Below, in pieces: positions 57,937 through 64,000 of a DNA stretch of 64,000 nucleotides. How positions within the stretch are numbered: the first letter of the stretch is position 1; each line of letters begins with the position of its first letter. The notes beneath the pieces are model-generated. The model did not search any database. It worked only from the letters and a program-made list of their open reading frames with translations, and was not told where the DNA came from. Where the stretch lies: NCBI RefSeq assembly GCF_023650515.1, contig NZ_CP096016.1, positions 1,946,001-2,010,000 of the forward strand, written 5' to 3'. Source of the stretch: Alkalimarinus coralli. Lineage in GTDB: Bacteria > Pseudomonadota > Gammaproteobacteria > Pseudomonadales > Oleiphilaceae. Position numbers and translations under genes: made by a program.

Positions 57937-59083
57937 TAAACTTACTCTCGGCAATTTTTTTAAAAGTGTCACCCAGCAGTTTTGTTCTCCAGACACCAAA
58001 CTCTTTGGGTAACGCCACGTTTCCTCGCTTCTCGTTCTGCGCAAAGAGCAGATTAATATATTGTTCTAATAGCCTTTTTCTTCCCAGAAGCTCAGGCGCA
58101 ATGCCCCTCTCTAGCGCTATCGTCTCAGAGGCCTTTCTGATAGTTCGGTAATACTCCAGCTTTTGACCGCTTAATGAACGGGGTATTCGTTTAAAGTCAG
58201 CATTCACTTCATGCGCCGCATTGATAACAGAGAGCAGGTAATCACCATATTTACGCTGCTGTCCAGGATTCAAAATCCGACTGGCCTGAAGTGCATTAAT
58301 ACTCTTTGGCATGCGCTCTGCGATTTCAAGAAGCTGCTTGTCACTGATGACCCTGCCACGGGGTTTGTCCCTTGTGCGCGCTTCCCGTTCTCGCCAGGAT
58401 GACAGTTTTTTCAGTACTGCCTGATTACCAATGGGCAGTTTCCACCCACCTCTAAACTTTAAATAATAGCTGTCAATATCTGAAATTTGATTCTGCATCC
58501 CCTTGTTTATCAATTCGCACTCTTGCTCTACAACGCCCAGCATATCGCGTTCTTCAAGTTGCGAAACAACTTGGGGGTAAACATCATAAAGATAGTGAAC
58601 ATCTTTTGCTGCGTACTCTAGCTGGGAGTCATCAAGAGGCCGCTTAAGCCAGTCTGAGCGAGTTTCGCCCTTATCTATCACCAGCCCCAGATACAGCTCA
58701 ATAAACTTCTGATACCCTACGGAAACACCCTGCCCTAGAAGTGCACAAGCTATTTGAGTGTCAAAAATATTATGCGGGGTGCAATCTGAAATAGTCTGAA
58801 ATAACACCACATCCTCACTCATCGAGTGCATTATCTTGATGGTGTCACTTAATAGCAAAGGCTTGAGTAAGGTAAGATCTTCAATACAGAGCGGGTCGAT
58901 CAGGTAAACCCCGGTATCATCTGCCACTTGTATCAAACCAGCTTTAGGATAAAAGGTATCGACCCTTACAAATTCGGTATCGAGCGCTACATAAGGCAGT
59001 GTCTGCCAGTAATCTAACTTTTCTTGCAGGCGCTCAGGGTTTCTAATCATTTCAACACTGAATGCGCAGTTCACATTACTCAT
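57929..59083 (-). CDS. rnd: Ribonuclease D
   Basis: A 384-residue 3'-5' exonuclease for tRNA 3'-end maturation. The DEDDy exonuclease residues are seen in YVALDTEFVRVDTF (D36/E38 region), HSMSEDVVLF (about 87-96), and YAAKDVHYLYDVY (about 156-168, D160 region). An HRDC-like domain follows, covering about 215-290 with KPRGRVISDKQLLEIA. The start MSNVNC matches a normal N-terminus. It is the first gene of a compact rnd-ycgL-ycgN-membrane protein-DUF1653 run. Confidence 0.94.
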   Translation of the reverse strand: MSNVNCAFSVEMIRNPERLQEKLDYWQTLPYVALDTEFVRVDTFYPKAGLIQVADDTGVYLIDPLCIEDLTLLKPLLLSDTIKIMHSMSEDVVLFQTISDCTPHNIFDTQIACALLGQGVSVGYQKFIELYLGLVIDKGETRSDWLKRPLDDSQLEYAAKDVHYLYDVYPQVVSQLEERDMLGVVEQECELINKGMQNQISDIDSYYLKFRGGWKLPIGNQAVLKKLSSWREREARTRDKPRGRVISDKQLLEIAERMPKSINALQASRILNPGQQRKYGDYLLSVINAAHEVNADFKRIPRSLSGQKLEYYRTIRKASETIALERGIAPELLGRKRLLEQYINLLFAQNEKRGNVALPKEFGVWRTKLLGDTFKKIAESKFNV

Positions 59084-59105
59084 CTACCGGTCCTGTCCCG
59101 TTGTA

Positions 59106-59708
59106 TCAGCCATCAATCGGTTTTCGCCCCGTTAAAGCATGGCTCAAGGTACCGCCATCAACATACCCCAACTGCCCACCAACAGGAATGCCGTGAGCAA
59201 TACGAGTTACCAGAATATTCTGCCCTTCTAACAAGTCTGCGATATAAAATGCGGTCGCATCACCTTCAATGGTCGAGTTGGTTGCGAGGATCACTTCGCG
59301 AATGGACGCCTCCGAAACAAGCCGCATTAACTTATCAAGGCCTATTTCCTCTGGGCCAATCCCATCAATAGGCGATAGATGTCCCATCAGCACAAAGTAA
59401 CGGCCACTAAAGGTATTGGATAGTTCAATCGCTAATAAATCCGACGGCGTTTCAACAATACAAAGCTGGCCATTATTGCGCTTTTCGTCCGAGCATAGCC
59501 TACAGATATCAACCTCAGTCAGGTTTTGGCATTTCTCACAGCGCCCGACCCCCATAACAGACTCATTGATTGCATTCGCCAGCCTTAGTGCACCATCCCG
59601 GTCGCGCTCAAGTAGCTGCAAAGCCATACGTTGAGCAGATTTTTGGCCTACTCCCGGTAAACAGCGCAGAGATTCAATAAGTTCATCGACTAACGGGCTA
59701 AAGCTCAT
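59106..59708 (-). CDS. recR: Recombination mediator RecR
   Basis: A 200-residue RecFOR-pathway protein. The helix-hairpin-helix [16 protein letters not shown] (about 13-28), the zinc finger [16 protein letters not shown] (C57, C60, C69, C72) and the Toprim domain [14 protein letters not shown] (about 83-96) are all present, and the length equals that of E. coli RecR (201). It helps load RecA at gaps. It belongs to a dnaX-ybaB-recR transcription unit, but a MITE-like element lies in the ybaB-recR gap. Confidence 0.95.
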   Translation of the reverse strand: MSFSPLVDELIESLRCLPGVGQKSAQRMALQLLERDRDGALRLANAINESVMGVGRCEKCQNLTEVDICRLCSDEKRNNGQLCIVETPSDLLAIELSNTFSGRYFVLMGHLSPIDGIGPEEIGLDKLMRLVSEASIREVILATNSTIEGDATAFYIADLLEGQNILVTRIAHGIPVGGQLGYVDGGTLSHALTGRKPIDG

Positions 59709-59793
59709 AAATAAAGCGTCATATAAGAGGAATGTAAAAAAAGTGCACTGATGCGGGCATTAAACCCTGCATCAGCTTGTTGTTTAATTGGTA

Positions 59794-59870
59794 GAGACCT
59801 TTGCACGACTACTGCGCTTTTTCGTCATTTTTTTGCCTTTGCTTCGCTCATAACGTCGTGTAAAGGTCTC
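59794..59870 (-). mobile_element. MITE-like element, copy 5 (77 bp, internally deleted, reverse orientation)
   Basis: Has both ends intact (GAGACCTTTGCACGAC and an inverse with one change) but lacks the middle. The join falls exactly at the AAGCGCAGT direct repeat seen twice in copy 3, which indicates loss of one repeat and the ~59 bases between; a further 5 bases are missing and one added. Flanks are TGGTA (59789-59793) and TGATA (59871-59875), a 5-bp duplication with one change. It lies 2-7 bases after the ybaB stop codon and inside the ybaB-recR transcript. Confidence 0.9.
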
Positions 59871-59876
59871 TGATAG

Positions 59877-60203
59877 TTAGAATGGCATTTTAAAGCCAGG
59901 AGGCATTTCCATCCCCGCGGTCATACCAGAAAGCTTGCTTTTACTGTTTTCCTCTACTTTTCTTACGGCATCATTGACTGCTGCGGCTAGCAGATCTTCC
60001 AGTAACTCTTTGTCTTCCTGCAATAACGAGGGGTCAATGGTGACATTTTTAACATCGTGCCGTCCGGTCATAACCACCTTAACCAAGCCTGCGCCGGACT
60101 CACCAGAAACTTCTGCATTCGCCAACTCTTCTTGAGTTTTTTGAAATTGCTCCTGCATCTTTTGAGCTTGCTTCATCAACTCGCCCATACCACCTTTAAT
60201 CAT
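59877..60203 (-). CDS. ybaB: Nucleoid-associated protein YbaB/EbfC
   Basis: A 108-residue DNA-binding dimer subunit. The pattern [29 protein letters not shown] (about 4-32) and the conserved core [25 protein letters not shown] (about 37-61) and MPPGFKMPF end are typical. It is downstream of dnaX and upstream of recR, as in most gammaproteobacteria. The gap from dnaX is unusually long (about 420 bases) and filled with repeats, so ybaB may have its own promoter. Confidence 0.95.
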   Translation of the reverse strand: MIKGGMGELMKQAQKMQEQFQKTQEELANAEVSGESGAGLVKVVMTGRHDVKNVTIDPSLLQEDKELLEDLLAAAVNDAVRKVEENSKSKLSGMTAGMEMPPGFKMPF

Positions 60204-60400
60204 AACAACCTCGAATGTATGTAATTTCTATTGGCCATTCAATTCAACTTTGCGCATATAGCTAACACGTCTAAGTTAGAGTTAGACCTGCCAAACATCT
60301 TTAAATTCAATCTATATAGGGCGTGACTCAACAACCATATATTTTGTACCAAACACTTAACCCCTAACCCGAGTGCAACGCCCATAAGGCATAAAAACCC

Positions 60401-60474
60401 GGCACTGTCATTCTTAACAAATAAAGACCCAACACTGTCATTCTTAACACATAAAGACTCAACACTGTCATTCC
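60401..60474. repeat. 30-bp tandem repeat, 2.5 copies, in the dnaX-ybaB gap
   Basis: Units 60401-60430 and 60431-60460 (core CACTGTCATTCTTAACA(A/C)ATAAAGAC) followed by a half unit that leads straight into the inverted repeat at 60467. An open frame across this region is not supported as a gene. Confidence 0.85.
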
Positions 60475-60542
60475 CGCGAAGGCGGGAATCCATTTAGAAC
60501 GAATTCTATAGCCCTATGGATCCCCGCCTTCGCGAGGATGAC
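60467..60542. repeat. REP-like palindromic repeat with 27-bp arms
   Basis: Left arm 60467-60493 (GTCATTCCCGCGAAGGCG...) and right arm 60516-60542 (…CGCCTTCGCGAGGATGAC) are inverse copies with a few mismatches, separated by 22 bases. Each arm also contains its own short CCCGC/GCGGG palindrome. Sequences of this ATTCCCGC-type pattern are common dispersed repeats in proteobacteria. It can form a long hairpin in the dnaX-ybaB transcript. Confidence 0.85.
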
Positions 60543-60625
60543 AAGCTTAAGCAAGCTCCTTTCAACCCATCCCCCATATCCACACTCAATCGAGCACACA
60601 ATTTACAGCTCGAACAAAGGGGCAA

Positions 60626-63004
60626 CTAATCGATAGGCTCTACCGTTGTAGTTAATATGGTTGCATCAAACTTATTTACAAGGGTTACAACATTTGGGTC
60701 TTGCTCAATAGAAGACACTGCTAACGCCAAACGCTCTTCTCTTTTTCGTTCTTTCCATTCTGCGGGTGTTTCAACTTCTGTGCGCCCCAACGAAAAGTCA
60801 ACCTGGAATGAGTCACCAAACAGCCGTTTGAATGCCGCAATAATACGCGATTTGTGTGTATCAGTTAATAGCTTATAGTTGCCTTCCGCTGCGCACAGCT
60901 CCGCTCTGTCATGTTCAAGCTTCAAACCTGTATTAGCAGCAAGGTTTTGCGTCATTCCGGTTAATTTGAGCAACGGTAATATATGCGGCCACGGATTATC
61001 TATTGAAAGAAAGTCATCGATACCGGCCGACTCCGGCAGTACTTCCTGAGTACTGGAGACCGGTGCAGGCGCTTTGGGTATCTCTGCCGAGTTATCAGTC
61101 TCAACGTTGCTGTTATTATCTATAGTCCCGCTTTGAAGGTCGGCTACGCTTCTGCCAGCGCCTGGTTCAGTGACATTCGTCTGCGGGGCTAAGTCAGGCT
61201 TCTGCTCTCGCCGCCCCTGCTGGGCATCAGCGTCAGCGGCTAACGTAGGATCAGCCGTTTTTTTTTGAGTCGAATCCGTAAGCGGATTATCTTCAGTTGA
61301 CCCCGGAGTACCTGAACCCGATTGCTCGTCATTTGATTGAGCACGTAAATACTGTTCATCATAGGAGTCAACATTACCCTGCCCCCCATTATGAGCTGGG
61401 AGCCCTTCGGGTGGCGCATCTGAATGTGCGCCGAACGATTGACTAGCTGTCACTTCGGCCGGGCTGGAAACCCCACCATTCGAAGAGCTCGCCTCAGTAA
61501 AACCGGTAGCTGGCGCGACGGCTTCTGAGCTTATGTAGTCAGGCGAGTGAGTATCCCATGGGGGAGCACTTTCCGTCCCTGCTGCTTGTTCAGTCTCAGA
61601 AGGCGAAGCCGCTTGGGCATTTATAGCGGCCGTAGCTGGGGATGATGTTTCTGCCAAGCCTTCGGCAGCACTAACCGCGTCGGATGCGGTCTGCTCCTTG
61701 GCATTATCACTGTCACCAACAGGCTGTTCAGCGTTAGCAGTTGTTTCTTCTGCGTTTGCGATTGTCTCTTCTGCGTTTGCGATTGTCTCTTCTGCGTTTA
61801 CGATTGCTTCACCGCGAGGCCCAGCCGCCTGGGGTTGAGTTGCCACTTGTGAGACGACAGCTTGCGCTTCGTTATTCCCGTCACTGGAGGTTAATTGAAG
61901 CTTTGGCGTATTTTTGTCAACGTTTGGCTGAAACGCCAACATTCTAAGTAGAACCATTTCCAATCCGGCCCGTTGATCCGGTGAAATGGGTAAATCGCTA
62001 CGCCCTACCAGTGCGACCTGGTAGAACAACTGAACATCTTCCGCAGATAGTGCCGAAGCCAGATCAACGATTTGCTGTTGGTCACCCATTGAATTGTCGG
62101 TACTGCCGGGCACCGCCTGCTCAATCGCCACACGGTGCAACACCGAAATAACATTGGCCAAAACAGCACTGTAGTCAGGTGAGTATTCAGCGAGAGAAGC
62201 GACCTCATCCAGCACTTTTTCTGCATTTAAATTAGCAACCGCTTCAATAATTCGATAAACCTGTTTTTGGTCAATCGATCCCAACATCGCACTGACTTCT
62301 CGCTCAGCCAGTTTATGGTTGCCATACGCGATTGCTTGGTCTGTCAGACTCAATGCATCCCGCATACTTCCATCAGCGGATCGGGCAAGCAGCCAAAGTG
62401 CGCTCTCTTCAAACGCTATTTGCTCCTGACCCAGAACATTTTTTAGATGCCCTACGATTCGTTCAGGTGGCATATTCTTTAAATTAAATTGCAGGCAGCG
62501 AGACAAGATTGTAACGGGGAGTTTTTGCGGATCAGTGGTCGCAAACAGGAATTTGACGTGCTCAGGAGGCTCTTCCAGTGTTTTAAGCAATGCATTAAAA
62601 CTGGACTGCGAGAGCATGTGCACCTCATCTATCAGGTACACTTTAAACCGCCCTCGTGTGGGCGCATATTGTACGTTATCAAGCAGCTCTCGCATGTCTT
62701 CCACTTTGGTACGAGAGGCCGCATCAATTTCAATCAGGTCAACAAACCTGCCCTCGGTGATCTCCCGGCAGGCATCGCATTGGCCACAAGGCACTGACGT
62801 AATTTCGGTTTCACAATTGAGGCATTTGGCAAGTATCCGCCCAATGGTTGTTTTTCCCACACCTCGTGTACCAGTGAACAGATAAGCATGATGTAATCTT
62901 TTCTGGTCAAGGGAATGAATCAACGCTTTAAGTACGTGCTCTTGCCCCACCATTTCCTTGAAGCTTTGGGGGCGCCACTTTCTTGCGAGAACCTGATAAC
63001 TCAT
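60626..63004 (-). CDS. dnaX: DNA polymerase III subunits tau/gamma
   Basis: A 792-residue clamp-loader ATPase. Walker A is GTRGVGKTT (45-53), zinc ligands lie at C64, C73, C76 and C79, Walker B VYLIDEVHMLS is near 122, and the SRC motif ILSRCLQFNLK near 168. Domain III runs to about 370. Residues ~375-655 are a long low-complexity linker rich in Ala, Glu, Ser and Pro, with a 7-residue repeat (ETIANAE). The C-terminal tau domain (from about 665, DDFLSIDNPWPHILPLLKL) binds the polymerase and helicase. It is longer than E. coli DnaX (643), mostly through the linker. An A9 tract at codons 580-583 may allow synthesis of a gamma-like short form. Confidence 0.94.
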   Translation of the reverse strand: MSYQVLARKWRPQSFKEMVGQEHVLKALIHSLDQKRLHHAYLFTGTRGVGKTTIGRILAKCLNCETEITSVPCGQCDACREITEGRFVDLIEIDAASRTKVEDMRELLDNVQYAPTRGRFKVYLIDEVHMLSQSSFNALLKTLEEPPEHVKFLFATTDPQKLPVTILSRCLQFNLKNMPPERIVGHLKNVLGQEQIAFEESALWLLARSADGSMRDALSLTDQAIAYGNHKLAEREVSAMLGSIDQKQVYRIIEAVANLNAEKVLDEVASLAEYSPDYSAVLANVISVLHRVAIEQAVPGSTDNSMGDQQQIVDLASALSAEDVQLFYQVALVGRSDLPISPDQRAGLEMVLLRMLAFQPNVDKNTPKLQLTSSDGNNEAQAVVSQVATQPQAAGPRGEAIVNAEETIANAEETIANAEETTANAEQPVGDSDNAKEQTASDAVSAAEGLAETSSPATAAINAQAASPSETEQAAGTESAPPWDTHSPDYISSEAVAPATGFTEASSSNGGVSSPAEVTASQSFGAHSDAPPEGLPAHNGGQGNVDSYDEQYLRAQSNDEQSGSGTPGSTEDNPLTDSTQKKTADPTLAADADAQQGRREQKPDLAPQTNVTEPGAGRSVADLQSGTIDNNSNVETDNSAEIPKAPAPVSSTQEVLPESAGIDDFLSIDNPWPHILPLLKLTGMTQNLAANTGLKLEHDRAELCAAEGNYKLLTDTHKSRIIAAFKRLFGDSFQVDFSLGRTEVETPAEWKERKREERLALAVSSIEQDPNVVTLVNKFDATILTTTVEPID
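61258..61266 (-). promoter_or_regulatory. Candidate slippage site (A9) in dnaX
   Basis: The minus strand reads CAA AAA AAA ACG GCT GAT in frame. After a -1 shift the frame reads AAC GGC TGA, stopping within three codons. A +1 shift reaches TAG after five codons (CGG CTG ATC CTA CGT TAG). Either slip yields a protein of about 585 residues without the tau C-terminal domain. This is like the Thermus dnaX A9 transcriptional slippage and the E. coli A-AAA-AAG shift, but there is no direct evidence of use here. Confidence 0.5.
61727..61810. repeat. 21-bp in-frame tandem repeat in dnaX
   Basis: Four units of 21 bases (the two central ones identical, TTCTGCGTTTGCGATTGTCTC; the outer two diverged) encode ETIANAE-type heptads in the DnaX linker. 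Copy number changes keep the frame. Confidence 0.9.
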
Positions 63005-63245
63005 CTGTTTATTTTACCTGAGAAAACGACAACGCAAGCTTATCATGTCTTGGTGGATATACAGAATAGTTATGAGAGATATTTAGGTAAGAAGAGAGCC
63101 TGACAAGACGTTGTTAGCCTAATAACAGATTATTTGCAGTATTTTTGGCCTTGGTAATTACCGGGGCAACCTCGCCTTGTTAACGGTTTGGCTGGGCACC
63201 ATTTCAGGCTTGTTATCATACAAGCACTGCTTTTTATGGGCCCCT

Positions 63246-63277
63246 AAAAAGGGTGGCCATGATAGAAACAGCCACCC
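63246..63277 (-). terminator. Rho-independent terminator downstream of cydB
   Basis: On the minus strand a 7-bp stem GGGTGGC/GCCACCC with a 13-base loop is followed by TTTTT. It lies 13 bases beyond the cydB stop and ends the cyd transcript before dnaX. Confidence 0.85.
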
Positions 63278-63289
63278 AGGACGGCGATA

Positions 63290-64000
63290 TCAGTACCCGT
63301 CTGCCTGATTTGTTTTGCCAGAAAAAACACGGTAAGCATATGCGTTATACAGCAAGATAACCGGCAAGAAGATTATCACTCCGATAAACGAAAAGCTTAA
63401 GGTACTGTCGGGCGCAATCGCCTGCCAAATGGTGACATCTCGCGGAATGATATAAGGGAACATACCAACAACCAGCCCAATAAGTGAGAGGACAAAAAGC
63501 GAGGTTGCCAACAACAGCGGAATCAAGTGATGGTGCTCGGGCTTCCGAATCGCTCTTAACAGCGCAAACGCCACACCAACAGTCAACAGCGGTATTGGCG
63601 CCAGGAAATAGATATTGGGTGTACTCAACCAACGGTTTAACACAGAAGGCTCGTTAATAACCGTCCAGAGCGATACGCAAGCAAGCCCCACAAGCACTGC
63701 CGCCAACAGTGGTTTAGCGAGCATTCTTGCTCTGCTGCCAAGATCACCTTCTGACTTTCGTATCAACCAGCAGCTACCCAGCAACCCGTACCCTGCCAAT
63801 AGAGATAATGCAGTAAGGGCGCTAAAGGGCGTTAGCCATGACACAGGAATAGCAGGGTCTACCTGAATGCCTTGAACCAACGTACCCAAAATCAACCCCT
63901 GACATAAGGTCGCCAGCGTGCAGCCAAATGCGAAGCTAAGATCCCACCATCGTCGGCTGCTATCTGCCTTAAAACGAAACTCAAAAGCAACCCCGCGAAA
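63290..64000 (-). CDS. cydB: Cytochrome bd ubiquinol oxidase subunit II, C-terminal part
   Basis: The last 236 residues of an integral membrane protein whose frame stays open to the window end. Reading starts FRGVAFEFRFK at base 64000 and continues through FAFGCTLATLCQGLILGTLVQG, the CydB pattern that follows the quinol-oxidase helix II region. Several hydrophobic helices follow, ending near the stop with YNAYAYRVFSGK. CydB with CydA forms the cytochrome bd quinol oxidase for low oxygen conditions. The Met-like TTG inside the frame at 63895 is not the true start. cydA should lie beyond 64000. Confidence 0.92.
   Translation of the reverse strand, partial: FRGVAFEFRFKADSSRRWWDLSFAFGCTLATLCQGLILGTLVQGIQVDPAIPVSWLTPFSALTALSLLAGYGLLGSCWLIRKSEGDLGSRARMLAKPLLAAVLVGLACVSLWTVINEPSVLNRWLSTPNIYFLAPIPLLTVGVAFALLRAIRKPEHHHLIPLLLATSLFVLSLIGLVVGMFPYIIPRDVTIWQAIAPDSTLSFSFIGVIIFLPVILLYNAYAYRVFSGKTNQADGY

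Noticed and set aside
60239-60493. 84-residue minus-strand open frame in the dnaX-ybaB gap
   Set aside because: Its first half is a translation of the 30-bp tandem repeat and REP arm, and it has no ribosome site or recognisable protein pattern.
60467-60542. Inverted repeat as a sixth MITE-like element
   Set aside because: Its ends do not contain GAGACCTTTGCACGAC and no target duplication was found; it fits REP-type palindromes better.
63005-63245. Possible 4.5S RNA gene (ffs) near dnaX
   Set aside because: The conserved GGAAGCAGC-type SRP RNA core was not found on either strand.

Overview
The window looks like a chromosomal segment of a marine-type gammaproteobacterium. Most housekeeping genes read closest to Pseudomonas, Marinobacter and Oleiphilus relatives: the holB-pilZ-tatD block, the cysB-cysH-thrH-pabB neighbourhood, the dnaX-ybaB-recR block, rnd-ycgL-ycgN, gspAB and a cydB end. 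Base composition looks moderate (A/T-rich intergenic regions; not measured). The genus cannot be fixed from the sequence alone. No rRNA, tRNA, CRISPR array, prophage or complete insertion sequence was seen.

Layout. 1-5016 (minus): DUF58 protein, TgpA-type transglutaminase, holB, pilZ and the start of tatD. 5290-14310: a block of exported proteins. It holds a small secreted protein, an 810-residue lipoprotein with Calx-beta and SBBP-like repeats, and a tandem direct duplication of about 2.26 kb carrying two paralogous secreted proteins (order of transcription B2, A2, B1, A1), then another secreted protein. 14562-22431: pabB, thrH, cysH, cysB, a TauE/SafE exporter and a MalT-type LuxR regulator. 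22827-27915: dinG and the gspA-gspB pair of type II secretion. 28242-39840: a lipid-rich stretch (patatin phospholipase, MlaA, a KAS III enzyme, FadD, a monoacylglycerol-lipase-like hydrolase, a MaoC hydratase) with hrpA inside it. 39895-49054 (minus): a nine-gene ExbB/ExbD/ExbD/AgmX-PglI plus TPR envelope cluster. 49426-51522: MoxR ATPase and CoxE-type VWA protein. 51993-64000: cysK, a YafJ-type amidotransferase, a VWA protein with a long Glu-Pro tract, DUF1653, ycgN, ycgL, rnd, recR, ybaB, dnaX and a partial cydB.

The most notable items are: (1) a family of five non-autonomous, MITE-like elements (77, 140, 140, 161 and 161 bp) with near-identical 16-bp inverted ends and 5-6 bp target duplications, one of which sits in only one copy of the tandem duplication, so the other copy preserves the empty site; (2) the nine-gene energised envelope cluster, whose gene content resembles the Myxococcus Agl/Glt motor and in which one of the two ExbD proteins has Asn where the proton-carrying Asp is expected; (3) a nine-A tract inside dnaX followed at once by stop codons in both other frames, a plausible slippage site for making a gamma-like short form; (4) an orphan plus-strand terminator in a 371-bp gap that may end an undescribed small RNA.

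All calls rest on reading the sequence and on recalled family features; no database search was run.
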